The notes beneath the pieces are model-generated. The model was not told the origin of the DNA. It searched no databases and was given only the letters and a program-made list of their open reading frames with translations. From contig JAFRHG010000029.1 in the NCBI GenBank assembly GCA_017433375.1, positions 21,425-85,424 on the forward strand: 64,000 nt of DNA, given 5' to 3'. How positions within the stretch are numbered: the stretch's first letter is position 1; every line of letters begins with the position of its first letter. Both the position numbers and the translations under genes were made by a program. This document shows positions 17,754 to 27,045 of the stretch, piece by piece. The stretch is from Bacillota bacterium. GTDB lineage: Bacteria > Bacillota > Clostridia > Peptostreptococcales > Anaerovoracaceae.

Positions 17754-18636
17754 GCCGGGCGGGCAGGAGGCGTCCTCATCGGATCAGCCCGTCACCCAGG
17801 AACAGCTGGCCCAGGCGGAGAAAGAGACCGCGGCCCGGCTGATCCGGGATCTGACCGAAGGGGGAGACCCGGGCCCGGGAAGGGAGTGGAGCATCATCGC
17901 CGTTGCCCGCTCCTCCCTGGCGAAGACCCCGGAGGCCCAGGCCCTTTATGCCGCCTACCAGGAGAATCTGCGGCTGCAGGTCAAACGAGGCAAAGGCGTC
18001 CTGGATGCGGAACGCCCCACGGACAACGCCAGGGCGGCCATCGCTCTGAAGATGACGGGAATGGATCCTTCCTCTGTGGAAGGATATGACCTGCTTGCCC
18101 AGCTGGAGGATAAGGACGCGGTGAGGGAGCAGGGCATCAACGCGGAGATCTGGGCCCTGACCGCCGCCGCGGCCTGCGCGCGGGACCTTGAGGCTGCCGG
18201 TGTATACCGGGCGGACATCCGCGCCATGCAGGGAAGGGACGGCGGCATCACCTATGACGGGACCCGGCAGGACGTGGACATTACGGCTATGGCCGTCCAG
18301 GCCCTGGCCCTGTCCGGAAAAGAGGAGGATGAGGATCTGATCATCGCCGCCCGGGGATGGCTGACCGGTCAGCAGGGCGCAGACGGCAGCTACGGCAACG
18401 CTGAGTCCACAGCCCAGGTGATCCTGGCGCTGAACTGCCTGGGAGAGGATCCTGCGGCAGCGGAGGATTTCGTCCGCGATGGCAGGACCCTGGCGGACGG
18501 ACTGATGGTCTACCGCGCCGGCGACGGATTCCGCCACCAGGATGAAGAGGAGGCGGACGGCATGGCGACGGAACAGTCCCAGTGCGCCCTGGACGCGCTG
18601 ATGATGGGAAGCGGGGAGCGCTTCTACATCCCGTAA
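17668..18636 (+). CDS. Lipoprotein with alpha/alpha-barrel (transcobalamin N-terminal-like)
   Basis: About 322 residues from GTG 17668, preceded by GGGGAG and overlapping the transglutaminase gene by 86 bases. A basic N-terminus, a hydrophobic stretch and LFGAGC give a lipoprotein signal with the acylated Cys at about residue 25. The rest is helical repeats of the prenyltransferase/terpenoid-cyclase alpha/alpha barrel, e.g. DVDITAMAVQALALSG and NAESTAQVILALNCLG with Gly-Ser-Tyr-Gly turns. The cobalamin-binding N-terminal half of animal transcobalamin and intrinsic factor has this fold, and the C-terminal half corresponds to DUF4430, encoded next door. No cyclase-type Asp-rich active site is seen. 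A corrinoid-binding role is a strong inference from fold plus riboswitch. Confidence 0.8.
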   Translation: MRKKLRKNGIIGLLLIVCLLFGAGCGGSEPGGQEASSSDQPVTQEQLAQAEKETAARLIRDLTEGGDPGPGREWSIIAVARSSLAKTPEAQALYAAYQENLRLQVKRGKGVLDAERPTDNARAAIALKMTGMDPSSVEGYDLLAQLEDKDAVREQGINAEIWALTAAAACARDLEAAGVYRADIRAMQGRDGGITYDGTRQDVDITAMAVQALALSGKEEDEDLIIAARGWLTGQQGADGSYGNAESTAQVILALNCLGEDPAAAEDFVRDGRTLADGLMVYRAGDGFRHQDEEEADGMATEQSQCALDALMMGSGERFYIP

Positions 18637-18660
18637 CCGGAAGGAAAGGAGGAGGACCGG

Positions 18661-19878
18661 ATGAGCAAAGGCAGATGGTTTCTGACCGCGTCGCTGGCGA
18701 TGGTCTTTCTCCTCGTGATCGGAACGACGGTGTTCCTCTACGGGCAGGAGGAGTATGAGCCCCCCAACCGGGTGGCGGGAACGGACGCCCAGCGGTCCCA
18801 GGTCTACGTGACCGGGACCGGATACACGGTGGATCAGCAGCGGGAAAAGATCCATCAGAAGGAAGAAAAACAGAAGCGGGAGGAGCAGGCGAAGAAGCCG
18901 GAGAAAGAGCAGCAGACCGCCCAGAAGCCGAAGGCCTCGGCCAGATCTTCTTCGGCGAAGACCATCCGGAACCGGCAGGCCTCCCGCAGCTCGACGAAGA
19001 AAACGAAGGGAAAACCGACAGCCGGTAAAAAGAACGGAGGCGGATCGTCCAACGGTCCGGCTCCGACTGCGCCGGCGAAGCAGGAAACGGATCCGACAAA
19101 GAGCGATCCCGGCGGAGGCGGGGGAGAGTCCGAGGAAGACCGGGCGAAGAAGCCGGTCATCCGGGTCAGCGTCGCCAGCGGGGAGCGGATCAGCGGCCGG
19201 ATGGTGGACTTCACCGTCTCGGTAACGGATTACAAAGGGCGGAACGTGCCCGTGTTTTCCGAGGATGACGGCTCCTTCACCGTGACCCTCAACGGGACCC
19301 GGCTGTACAGCACGGGGACCAGCGGCAGCCAGACGGCTTTTCGCGAAGCCATGGCGGAGGGCAGCAACGAGATCCGGGTGAGCGCCGCCGACCGGGAGGG
19401 GAACACGTCGGTAAAGACCGTCCGGTTCACGGGAAACACCACCGAAGAGGCGGAGAGGACCGGCGGCGTCTCCGTCAGCATCGAAGCGCCGATCCTGCAT
19501 CTGGAAGTGATCTACGCCACGGAGGTGCCCCTGCACCGGGGAGATACGGCGAAGGATGTGCTGGAGACGGCCTTCCGCGAGGCGGGCATCAAACCGACCT
19601 TCAGCGGCAGTTATCTGGCCGGCATCAGCCGGGCCGGGATCTCCCAGGACGCCTGGGTCGACGACGATGTCCGGGCCCTCATGGAGGAGATGCGCAAGAC
19701 GGAAAAGGATCCGGAGAAGCAGGACAGAAACCAGCTGAAGGAACATGACTTCTATGACTCCTCCGGCTGGATCTACAACGTGAACGGCGAATTCCCGGAG
19801 ATTGGTCTGGGGTCGTACAAGATGGAGGACGGCGACGCCCTGTATCTCATCTTCCAGCTGGCGGAGGATGTGTATTGA
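18661..19878 (+). CDS. Membrane-anchored DUF4430 (transcobalamin C-terminal-like) protein
   Basis: 405 residues; the start follows AAAGGAGGAGG, 24 bases after the barrel lipoprotein gene. A single N-terminal helix (about 8-28) anchors it. A long charged and Pro/Lys/Ser-rich linker (about 60-160) spans the wall, followed by an Ig-like domain (about 160-265) and a DUF4430 domain (about 270-405). The last shows FYDSSGWIYNVNGEFPEIG and YKMEDGDALYLIF, the signature of the domain that clamps the upper face of cobalamin in transcobalamin. Partnering with the preceding barrel protein to form a split transcobalamin is proposed from this adjacency. Confidence 0.85.
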   Translation: MSKGRWFLTASLAMVFLLVIGTTVFLYGQEEYEPPNRVAGTDAQRSQVYVTGTGYTVDQQREKIHQKEEKQKREEQAKKPEKEQQTAQKPKASARSSSAKTIRNRQASRSSTKKTKGKPTAGKKNGGGSSNGPAPTAPAKQETDPTKSDPGGGGGESEEDRAKKPVIRVSVASGERISGRMVDFTVSVTDYKGRNVPVFSEDDGSFTVTLNGTRLYSTGTSGSQTAFREAMAEGSNEIRVSAADREGNTSVKTVRFTGNTTEEAERTGGVSVSIEAPILHLEVIYATEVPLHRGDTAKDVLETAFREAGIKPTFSGSYLAGISRAGISQDAWVDDDVRALMEEMRKTEKDPEKQDRNQLKEHDFYDSSGWIYNVNGEFPEIGLGSYKMEDGDALYLIFQLAEDVY

Positions 19879-19940
19879 CAGGGCAGGCCCCGGACATGGG
19901 GCTGGCCGGACAGCAGGACAGGATAACACGAGGTGACGGC

Positions 19941-22900
19941 ATGAGACAGAGAAACACAGGACGGAAATCTATCAGGCGGTGCCTGCCGGTCATCGGGCTG
20001 GCGGTGATGCTGACCATGGCCTGGATCGCCTTTGGGGGAGGCGCGGCAAGCGCCGCGGACCGGGACATCGAGTGGGGAAGCTACCAGAACAGCGCGGAGA
20101 ACAACGGCGTTGTCGGCGGCATCCCGACGCCCCAGTCCTATGAGGAGACCTCCCTCCTCTGGGGGAAGAAAATGGTCGACGGCTACACCGTGTCCTTCAC
20201 GCCGCCGCTGATCATCGACGGGGATCTGATCACCGCGTCCAACAAACACGTTTACCGGATCGACAAGCGCACCGGGGACATAAAAGCAACCAGCGCGGAG
20301 CTGAAGCTCAACGTAGGATACGCCATGAATCCCATCACCTATGACCGGGAGAAGGATCAGTTTTATGTGCCCATCATGAACGGGCGTGTGCAGTGCCTGG
20401 ACGGGGAGGACCTTTCCTCGAAATGGATCTCCCGGGAGTACAAATACAACCAGACCCTGTCGCCCATCGCCTGCAAAGGCGGCCTGGTCTACACGGGGAT
20501 CTGGGAGACGGAGACCGATGACGGCGTGTTCTTCTGCCTGGACGGGGATACCGGGGAAGAGGTCTGGACCTTCCGGCCGTCGGAGCACGGGGATCTGCCC
20601 CACGGATTCTACTGGGCGGGGGCCTACGTCAACGACGACCATGTGGTCGTCGGTTCCGACGACGGAGCGAACAACACCTTCGCGGAGGCGTCCGATGAGG
20701 CCTATCCGGCGACGGCGGTGGCCTACTGCTTCGACCGGAGAACGGGGGCGGTCATCGACCGGATCACCGGGATCAAGGGGGACGTCCGGAGCACGGTGGC
20801 TTACCATAAGGGCTTCGTCTATTTCGTGTCCAAGGGAGGATGCCTCTACAAAGCGGCCCTCGGCGCGGACGGCAAGTTCAGCCAGGTCTCTTCGATCCAG
20901 CTGAAGGATGACCGGGGCGTGGACGTGATGATGACCTCCACCCCGGTGATCCACAAGGGCAGGATCTATGCCGGCGCGGCAGGATCGGGAGGACAGTTCA
21001 GCGCCGACGGTGGGCACATGTTCGCCGTGATCCGGGACGATCCGTCTCTGTCGGCCGGCTCCCTGATCTACAGGGTGCCCATCTCCGGCTATCCCCAGGC
21101 GGCGCCCCTGCTCTCCACGGCCACCGAGGACACCGACGGCAAGGTCCGCCTCTACTTCACCTTCAATGCCTTCCCCGGCGGGATCTACTGCCTGGAGGAC
21201 TCGGCGGAGGCGACGGCGGAGCATCATGAGAAGGCCCACCTGCTGTACCGGCCGGAAAAGGAGATGCAGCAGTACTGCATCAGCCCCCTGTGCTGTGACC
21301 GGGAGGGGACCTTCTACTTTAAAAACGACAGCGGGTACATGATGGCGGTCAGCATGAACAAAGCCTGGCTCAGCGGCATCGACGTCACCTGCGCCCAGGG
21401 CGGGGTGGTCTGGGAGAACGCCTTCACCTCCGGGACTCTGAACTATACCCTGAACGCGCCCGGCGGAGCGGAGGAGGTGAAGATCACCCCGCAGATTCCT
21501 GAGGGAAGCGGGATGACGGTCAGGGTGGACGGGAAGGACTTTACCGGACAGCCGGTGGCCGCTGCGGTCGGAACCCAGTCCCGGGCCGTCCCCGTGGAGG
21601 TGACGAAGACCGCGGGAGACCGGAGCTGGACCAGGACCTACACGCTGAACATCAGCTCCGCTTCGGACAACGCGAACCTGGCCGGGATCGCCATAAACGA
21701 TAACAACACGAAGCCCCAGATCGTTGACACGGAAGACCGAAAGGCCAGCGGGATCGGCGTGGGGTACGACCCGGACTTTGACGCCGCCATCGCCGACTAC
21801 ACGGGCAGGACTTACGGAGGAAAGAATACCTACCTCAACATCTGGCTGCAGACGGCAGACAGCAAGGCTTCCCTTCGGGTCATCCCCGTGAGCAACGTGG
21901 GCAACAGTTCGCCCGGCAAATTCATGAACGAGGACGGCACCCTCAGGCCGGGAAACGACAAGAGCAGATATCCGGTCTACTGGGTCAAGGGGGCCAACTC
22001 CGCGGAAGTGGATGTGGAGGTGACCTCCGCCAGCGGGCAGAGCAAGAAGGTGTACCATGTGACCCTGGTCCGGGGCAAGGATCATCTGGATGTCGGTGAG
22101 GAGCCCCTGACCCTGACGCCGCCTTCGGCGGTGCTGGCCACCGCCGGCAGGCAGCAGAGCGTACAGATCTCGGCAAGCTTCCGCGGAGAAGATGTGACCG
22201 GGGAGTGCGCCTTCGAATCGACGGATCCGGCCGTGGCGACGGTCAGCGGCGGCGGGAAGATCACCGCCGTCAGCGCCGGTGAAGCGGAGATCTGGGTCGA
22301 GCTTACCCGGGAGAACCGGCGGGGACGGATCCATGTCGAGGTGGAAAGCCTGCAGCTGGAGCCGCCGACGGCCTCCCTGCGCAGCGGTACCTATGCGCAG
22401 CCCCTGCAGCTGGCGCTCCAGTCGGATCAGCCCGGCGCCCAGATCCGCTACAATATTGCCGAGGGCGAAGACGAGCCGCCGGCGCCCACCACGACGACCG
22501 GGACGGTCTACGACGGGCCCATCGCCATCGGAAGGAACGGGGAGTCCGTCTCCGTGACCATCCGCGCCATTGCCTGCGGCAAGGGCTTCTCCAAAAGCGA
22601 CCCTGCGGAGTTCCGCTACACGGTGGACTTGAGGGAGGGCCCGAAGACGGAACCCAACACCGTATCCCTGGAACCGGGCAGCATCGCCGTGGCGGAAAAG
22701 GATGCGGCGGCCTTCGCGGCCCTGCCCCCAGGGACATCTTATGAAGCGCTGGCCGGGAAGCTGGCGGCGGTGAAGACCGTCCGGGTGACCCTGACCAAAG
22801 GCTCGGATGTGAGCGGCGTCGACCTGTCGGATCCCGATCATCCCCGGATCAGCGCCGATGTGACGTGGGACGGCGAGGAGACCTACGCCTATGATCCAGC

Positions 22901-23570
22901 GGACAGCCGGGAGCAGAAATTCCTGGTCGGCGGTACGGTCACTCTGCCCGAGGGCGTCAGCGACGGCGGCAGCACTCTGCGGGTATACCTTTCGGTGACC
23001 GTCTGCGCGGCGCCGAAGCCTGCGCCTGCGCCCGTGCCGGCGCCCGGCGCCGTGAATGGCTTCTCGGCGAAGGTGAGCGCGAAGAGCAAAGCAATCATCG
23101 TCAGCTGGAATCCTGTCGCGGGTGCCGGCGGCTATGTGGTCGGCTGGCGCAAGGCAGGCGACAGATGGAACACGGCACAGGTATCCGGGACATCCCATAC
23201 CCTGTCCGGCCTGGCCTCCGGCGGATGCTACGAGGTGCGGACGGCGGCGGTGAACGCCTCCGGCCAGAGCGGCTGGAGCCCGTCGGAATACTGCCTGATC
23301 CAGAAGACGACTCTGAAAGTGAAGGCGGGCAAAAAGTCCTTCACCGCCAAGATGAAAAAGGTGAAGAAGGTCAGCGGCTACCAGGTCCGGTATTCCCTGC
23401 AGAACAATATGGCCGGCGCGAAGAAGAAGAACGGAAAGAAGCCGAAGATCACGGTGAAAAAGCTGCAGAAAAAGAAAGTGTACTATGTGCAGGCCATGCC
23501 ATATAAGAAGACCGGCGGGGCAGTCTATTACGGCGAGGCCGTTTCGAAAAAGGTGAAGATCAAAAAATAG
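19941..23570 (+). CDS. Second giant PQQ-like beta-propeller surface protein
   Basis: 1209 residues from ATG 19941 (GAGGTG just upstream). Signal peptide about 1-41. A PQQ-type propeller (about 43-477) is clearly related to that of the first gene: both share the SYQ/FRN-x-N opening, the G-Y-P-Q segment and the QQYCIS...FKNDS end. Then come cadherin-like sandwiches (477-715), a Big-2 domain (722-802), a chitobiase-C-terminal-like domain (802-897), a beta domain, a Pro/Ala linker, a fibronectin type III domain (1037-1123) and a Lys-rich fibronectin-like end. No sorting motif. The two propeller genes bracket the transcobalamin-like genes, supporting a shared role at the surface. Confidence 0.8.
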   Translation: MRQRNTGRKSIRRCLPVIGLAVMLTMAWIAFGGGAASAADRDIEWGSYQNSAENNGVVGGIPTPQSYEETSLLWGKKMVDGYTVSFTPPLIIDGDLITASNKHVYRIDKRTGDIKATSAELKLNVGYAMNPITYDREKDQFYVPIMNGRVQCLDGEDLSSKWISREYKYNQTLSPIACKGGLVYTGIWETETDDGVFFCLDGDTGEEVWTFRPSEHGDLPHGFYWAGAYVNDDHVVVGSDDGANNTFAEASDEAYPATAVAYCFDRRTGAVIDRITGIKGDVRSTVAYHKGFVYFVSKGGCLYKAALGADGKFSQVSSIQLKDDRGVDVMMTSTPVIHKGRIYAGAAGSGGQFSADGGHMFAVIRDDPSLSAGSLIYRVPISGYPQAAPLLSTATEDTDGKVRLYFTFNAFPGGIYCLEDSAEATAEHHEKAHLLYRPEKEMQQYCISPLCCDREGTFYFKNDSGYMMAVSMNKAWLSGIDVTCAQGGVVWENAFTSGTLNYTLNAPGGAEEVKITPQIPEGSGMTVRVDGKDFTGQPVAAAVGTQSRAVPVEVTKTAGDRSWTRTYTLNISSASDNANLAGIAINDNNTKPQIVDTEDRKASGIGVGYDPDFDAAIADYTGRTYGGKNTYLNIWLQTADSKASLRVIPVSNVGNSSPGKFMNEDGTLRPGNDKSRYPVYWVKGANSAEVDVEVTSASGQSKKVYHVTLVRGKDHLDVGEEPLTLTPPSAVLATAGRQQSVQISASFRGEDVTGECAFESTDPAVATVSGGGKITAVSAGEAEIWVELTRENRRGRIHVEVESLQLEPPTASLRSGTYAQPLQLALQSDQPGAQIRYNIAEGEDEPPAPTTTTGTVYDGPIAIGRNGESVSVTIRAIACGKGFSKSDPAEFRYTVDLREGPKTEPNTVSLEPGSIAVAEKDAAAFAALPPGTSYEALAGKLAAVKTVRVTLTKGSDVSGVDLSDPDHPRISADVTWDGEETYAYDPADSREQKFLVGGTVTLPEGVSDGGSTLRVYLSVTVCAAPKPAPAPVPAPGAVNGFSAKVSAKSKAIIVSWNPVAGAGGYVVGWRKAGDRWNTAQVSGTSHTLSGLASGGCYEVRTAAVNASGQSGWSPSEYCLIQKTTLKVKAGKKSFTAKMKKVKKVSGYQVRYSLQNNMAGAKKKNGKKPKITVKKLQKKKVYYVQAMPYKKTGGAVYYGEAVSKKVKIKK

Positions 23571-23582
23571 GGATCCGGGGAG

Positions 23583-24245
23583 ATGGAACAGGAACTGCTG
23601 AACAAAGCCAGAAAAAAACGGCGGAGGGCTTGGGGGATCATCGCGGTCCTGGCGGTCTTTGCCGCCCTGGCGGCCTTCGGCCTGCTGCGGCAGGGCGGGG
23701 CGGATCCCCAGGGCGCCGGCGGGGGCGGGGATGCAGCGCTGTCTGCGGACGGATCTTACGTCACCATGGAGGTCACCTGCCGGGATCTGTCGGAGCACAT
23801 GGACCGGCTGACCGATGAAGGGGTGCGGGAGTACATCCCGGAGGACGGAGAGATCCTGGCCCCGGAGAGGGTTGCCTTTGCAGAAGGGGAGACGGTCTAC
23901 GATGTGCTGTACCGGACGTGCCGGGAGAAGAAGATCCATATGGAGTCCAGCGAGGATCCCGTGTATCAGTCCCGCTACGTGGAGGGGATCGGCCACCTGT
24001 ACGAAAAGGACGCCGGCAAGCGGAGCGGCTGGATCTATGAGGTGGACGGCGAGCAGCCGAACTATGGCTGCTCGAAGTACAGGCTGAAGAAGGGGCAGAC
24101 GGTCCGCTGGGTCTACGTCACCGACTATACGGAGCAGACCGGCGCGCCGGACGGCGGTGACGCCGGGGACGGCGGCGCAGACAGTGCGGGCAGCGGCGCA
24201 GAGAGTGACGGCAGCGCGGACAGCGCCGGGAAGGAGGCGGACTGA
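23583..24245 (+). CDS. Small membrane-anchored DUF4430 protein
   Basis: 220 residues. A basic N-terminus and one hydrophobic helix (about 15-38) anchor it; the DUF4430 domain spans about 55-190 with ERVAFAEGETVYDVLYRTC and RSGWIYEVDGEQPNYG...LKKGQTVRWVYV. The last 30 residues are Gly/Ala/Asp/Ser repeats. The stop overlaps the start of the EcfT gene (TGATG), so it is translationally coupled to the transporter. Being the short, membrane-close member, it may hand the ligand to the S component; this is inference. Confidence 0.83.
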   Translation: MEQELLNKARKKRRRAWGIIAVLAVFAALAAFGLLRQGGADPQGAGGGGDAALSADGSYVTMEVTCRDLSEHMDRLTDEGVREYIPEDGEILAPERVAFAEGETVYDVLYRTCREKKIHMESSEDPVYQSRYVEGIGHLYEKDAGKRSGWIYEVDGEQPNYGCSKYRLKKGQTVRWVYVTDYTEQTGAPDGGDAGDGGADSAGSGAESDGSADSAGKEAD

Positions 24246-25279
24246 TGTTCCGGGAAGGGCTCGGTGAGCGCTCGGCCTTCGGGGAGTACCACCCGGCGGT
24301 CAATCTGACCTACTATATCCTTGCCATCGGCATCACGGTCTTTTCCCTGTCGCCCTGGTTCCTGGTGGCCACCTTCCTGCTGGCCTGGGTCTATTCGGTG
24401 ATGCTGAGGGGAACTTCCGCCGTGCGCATGAATCTGGTGTTCATTCTCTGGATCATCGTCCTCATGGCGCTGATCAACGTGTTCTTCACCCACCAGGGTG
24501 AGACGGTCCTCTGTTATCTCCACGGCAACCGGATCACCGCGGAGGCGCTGATCTACGGCCTGTCCGCGGCGGTCATGCTCAGCGCCGTGCTCGTCTGGTT
24601 CACCAGCTTCAACGCCATCATGACGGCGGAGAAGCTGATCTACATCTTCGGCCGGGCGGCGCCGGTGCTGGGGCTGACCCTGTCCATGATCTTCCGCTAC
24701 ATCCCCCTGCTGAAGGACCGTTACGGGGAGATCCGCATGGGGCAGATGTGCATGGGCCGGGGCGGGCCGGCGGGGCCCGGGGAAGGGGCCGGCGCTGCGC
24801 GTGGGATCGGTGAAGAGGCGGACGGATCCGGGGTTGTCTCTGCACAGAGAACCGGTGATGCGGCGGAAGACGCGCCGTCCCGAAAGACCCCTCGGAAGGC
24901 CCCCTTCCTCCAGCGGCTGCGCCAGGGCGGAAAGAACGTGTCCGTGCTGATCTCCTGGTCCCTGGAGTCCTCCATCGAAAACGCGGATTCCATGGAGGCC
25001 AGGGGCTACGGCCTGAAGGGGAGGACCAGTTTCCATCTCTACCGGTTCACGGGCCGGGACGCTCTGATGGAGACCTGGCTTTGCGCCCTGGGGGCTGCCT
25101 GCATCGCCGGGTGCGCCCTGGGTAAAACCGGCGCCTTCTTTTACCCCCGCTATGTTCCCCATCCTCTGGACGGGGGCGCCGCCTTAACACTCGTTGCCTT
25201 TGTATGCCTTCTGGCTACGCCGGTTTTTCTGGACCTGCTCGGAGAAATAAAATGGAAGCGATCCGATTTGACAACCTGA
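24245..25279 (+). CDS. ecfT: ECF transporter transmembrane subunit EcfT (CbiQ family)
   Basis: 344 residues. N-terminal membrane helices, then the CbiQ/EcfT segments YIFGRAAPVLGLTLSMIFRYIPLLKDRY and SIENADSMEARGYG, whose Ala-Arg-Gly triplet belongs to the coupling helices that contact the ATPases. Between these is an unusual insert of about 50 residues, Gly/Ala/Asp-rich and probably disordered. EcfT transmits ATP-driven movement to the substrate-binding S component. Its start overlaps the DUF4430 gene and its end overlaps the EcfA gene. Confidence 0.92.
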   Translation: MFREGLGERSAFGEYHPAVNLTYYILAIGITVFSLSPWFLVATFLLAWVYSVMLRGTSAVRMNLVFILWIIVLMALINVFFTHQGETVLCYLHGNRITAEALIYGLSAAVMLSAVLVWFTSFNAIMTAEKLIYIFGRAAPVLGLTLSMIFRYIPLLKDRYGEIRMGQMCMGRGGPAGPGEGAGAARGIGEEADGSGVVSAQRTGDAAEDAPSRKTPRKAPFLQRLRQGGKNVSVLISWSLESSIENADSMEARGYGLKGRTSFHLYRFTGRDALMETWLCALGAACIAGCALGKTGAFFYPRYVPHPLDGGAALTLVAFVCLLATPVFLDLLGEIKWKRSDLTT

Positions 25280-27045
25280 CCTTCACCTATCCCATGAGCC
25301 CTTCGCCGGTGCTGGAGGGGATCTCCTTCTCCGTGGAGGAGTCGGAGTTCCTCCTGGTCTGCGGCAAGTCCGGCTGCGGCAAGACCACCCTGCTCCGCCA
25401 GATCAAAAAGAGCCTGATTCCCTACGGACAGCGGAAGGGGGAGGTCCTCTATTACGGCGGGCCGGCGGATCAGCTGGACGACCGGCGGGGCGCGTCGGAG
25501 ATCGGCTTCGTGCAGCAGAATCCGGACAACCAGATCGTTACCGATAAGGTGTGGCACGAGCTGGCCTTCGGGCTGGAGAGCCTGGGTATGGAAGGGGCGG
25601 CCATCCGCAGGAGGGTGGCGGAGATGGCCAGCTATTTCGACATCCAGGGCTGGTTCCGCAGGGATGTGGCCAGTCTTTCCGGGGGGCAAAAGCAACTCCT
25701 CAACCTGGCCTCCATCATGGTGATGCAGCCAAAACTGCTGGTGCTGGACGAGCCCACGTCCCAGCTGGATCCCATCGCCGCCTCCGAGTTCCTGCAGACC
25801 ATCCGGCGGATCAACCAGGAACTGGGCATCACGGTCATCCTCTCCGAGCACCGGCTGGAGGAGGCTTTCTCCATGGCGGACCGGGTGATGGTGATGGACC
25901 GGGGGAAGGTGCTGGCCTGGGGCGGCCCCCGGCGGATCGGCGGCCAGCTGGCCCGGATGGAGCACCCCATGTTCCACGGCCTGCCGGCGGTGACGAAGAT
26001 CTACCACGCCGCGGCAGATGGGAACGCGGCGGCTGCAACCGGCGAAGGCCCCCTCACCGTGCGGGAAGGCCGGCTCTGGCTCCGGGAAAAGGCGAATGAA
26101 GCCGGCCTGGATAAAGGGCCCGCCGCGGAGCTCTGGGAAAAGGTCTGCGGGAGAAATGCCGGTGGAGATCCCTCCGTCGGATCCGTTTTCTCCGGCAGCG
26201 AAGGACCCTTCGGGAGTGAGGCCGGGAGAATGACCGGGCAGGGGGGACTTCCCGATAAGAGAGAGAGCCGCTCCGGGCGTTCGGGAAAAGACCGGACCGG
26301 GCCGGCGATCCGCATGAAGAACGTCTGGTTCCGCTACGAAAAAAACGGCGCCGATGTGCTGCGTGATCTGAATCTGGAGGTCTTCCCCGGGCAGCTGTAC
26401 GCCCTCCTCGGCGGCAACGGCGTGGGCAAGACTACGGCACTGAAGGCGGTGATGGGTCTGATCGCTCCCCGGCGGGGGAAGGTGAGCGCCGGCGGCCGCA
26501 TCGCCATGCTCCCCCAGAATCCCCAGGCCCTGTTCTCGGAGATCACCGTGGAGGACGAACTTTTGGAGGTCCTCCACGGGACGGGCAAAACCGATGAGGA
26601 AATGGCGGCCGCGGTATCGGCGATGATCGAACGAATGGAGATCCGGCATCTGCGCCAGTCCCACCCTTATGATCTGTCCGGCGGCGAGCAGCAGAGGCTG
26701 GCCCTGGGTAAGGTGCTGCTGCTGGAACCGGAGATCCTCCTTCTGGACGAGCCCACCAAGGGACTGGATCCCTTCTTCAAGCTGACTCTGGCGGAGATCC
26801 TGAAGGACCTGTCCGGCCGGGGGATCGCCGTGCTCATGGTGTCCCACGACATCGAGTTCTGCGCCCGGCACGCCCACCGGTGCGCCATGTTCTTCGATGG
26901 CGGCATGGTCTCCGAAGGGGACCCCCGAAGCTTTTTCGCCGGCAACAGCTTCTACACGACCACAGCCAATCGGATGGCCCGGGAGTACTTCCCCGGCGCC
27001 GTGACCTGGGAGGAGGTGGCGGCATGCGTCCGGAACATGAGGTGA
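25252..27045 (+). CDS. ecfA: ECF transporter ATPase, fused EcfA-EcfA
   Basis: 597 residues with two complete ABC domains in one chain. The first has Walker A GKSGCGKTT (38-46), signature LSGGQKQ and Walker B LLVLDEPTSQLD. The second has Walker A GGNGVGKT (387-394), signature LSGGEQQR and ILLLDEPTKGLDP. Most ECF systems use two separate ATPases. A linker of about 100 residues joins the halves. ATG 25252 lies inside the end of ecfT and is preceded by GGAGAAATA. Together with EcfT and the S component it would drive vitamin import. Confidence 0.92.
   Translation: MEAIRFDNLTFTYPMSPSPVLEGISFSVEESEFLLVCGKSGCGKTTLLRQIKKSLIPYGQRKGEVLYYGGPADQLDDRRGASEIGFVQQNPDNQIVTDKVWHELAFGLESLGMEGAAIRRRVAEMASYFDIQGWFRRDVASLSGGQKQLLNLASIMVMQPKLLVLDEPTSQLDPIAASEFLQTIRRINQELGITVILSEHRLEEAFSMADRVMVMDRGKVLAWGGPRRIGGQLARMEHPMFHGLPAVTKIYHAAADGNAAAATGEGPLTVREGRLWLREKANEAGLDKGPAAELWEKVCGRNAGGDPSVGSVFSGSEGPFGSEAGRMTGQGGLPDKRESRSGRSGKDRTGPAIRMKNVWFRYEKNGADVLRDLNLEVFPGQLYALLGGNGVGKTTALKAVMGLIAPRRGKVSAGGRIAMLPQNPQALFSEITVEDELLEVLHGTGKTDEEMAAAVSAMIERMEIRHLRQSHPYDLSGGEQQRLALGKVLLLEPEILLLDEPTKGLDPFFKLTLAEILKDLSGRGIAVLMVSHDIEFCARHAHRCAMFFDGGMVSEGDPRSFFAGNSFYTTTANRMAREYFPGAVTWEEVAACVRNMR

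Noticed and set aside
19773-23996. 1407-codon minus-strand open frame
   Set aside because: It lies opposite the propeller and DUF4430 genes, has the composition of an antisense shadow and contains no recognisable fold. The plus-strand genes have signal peptides, ribosome-binding sites and domains.
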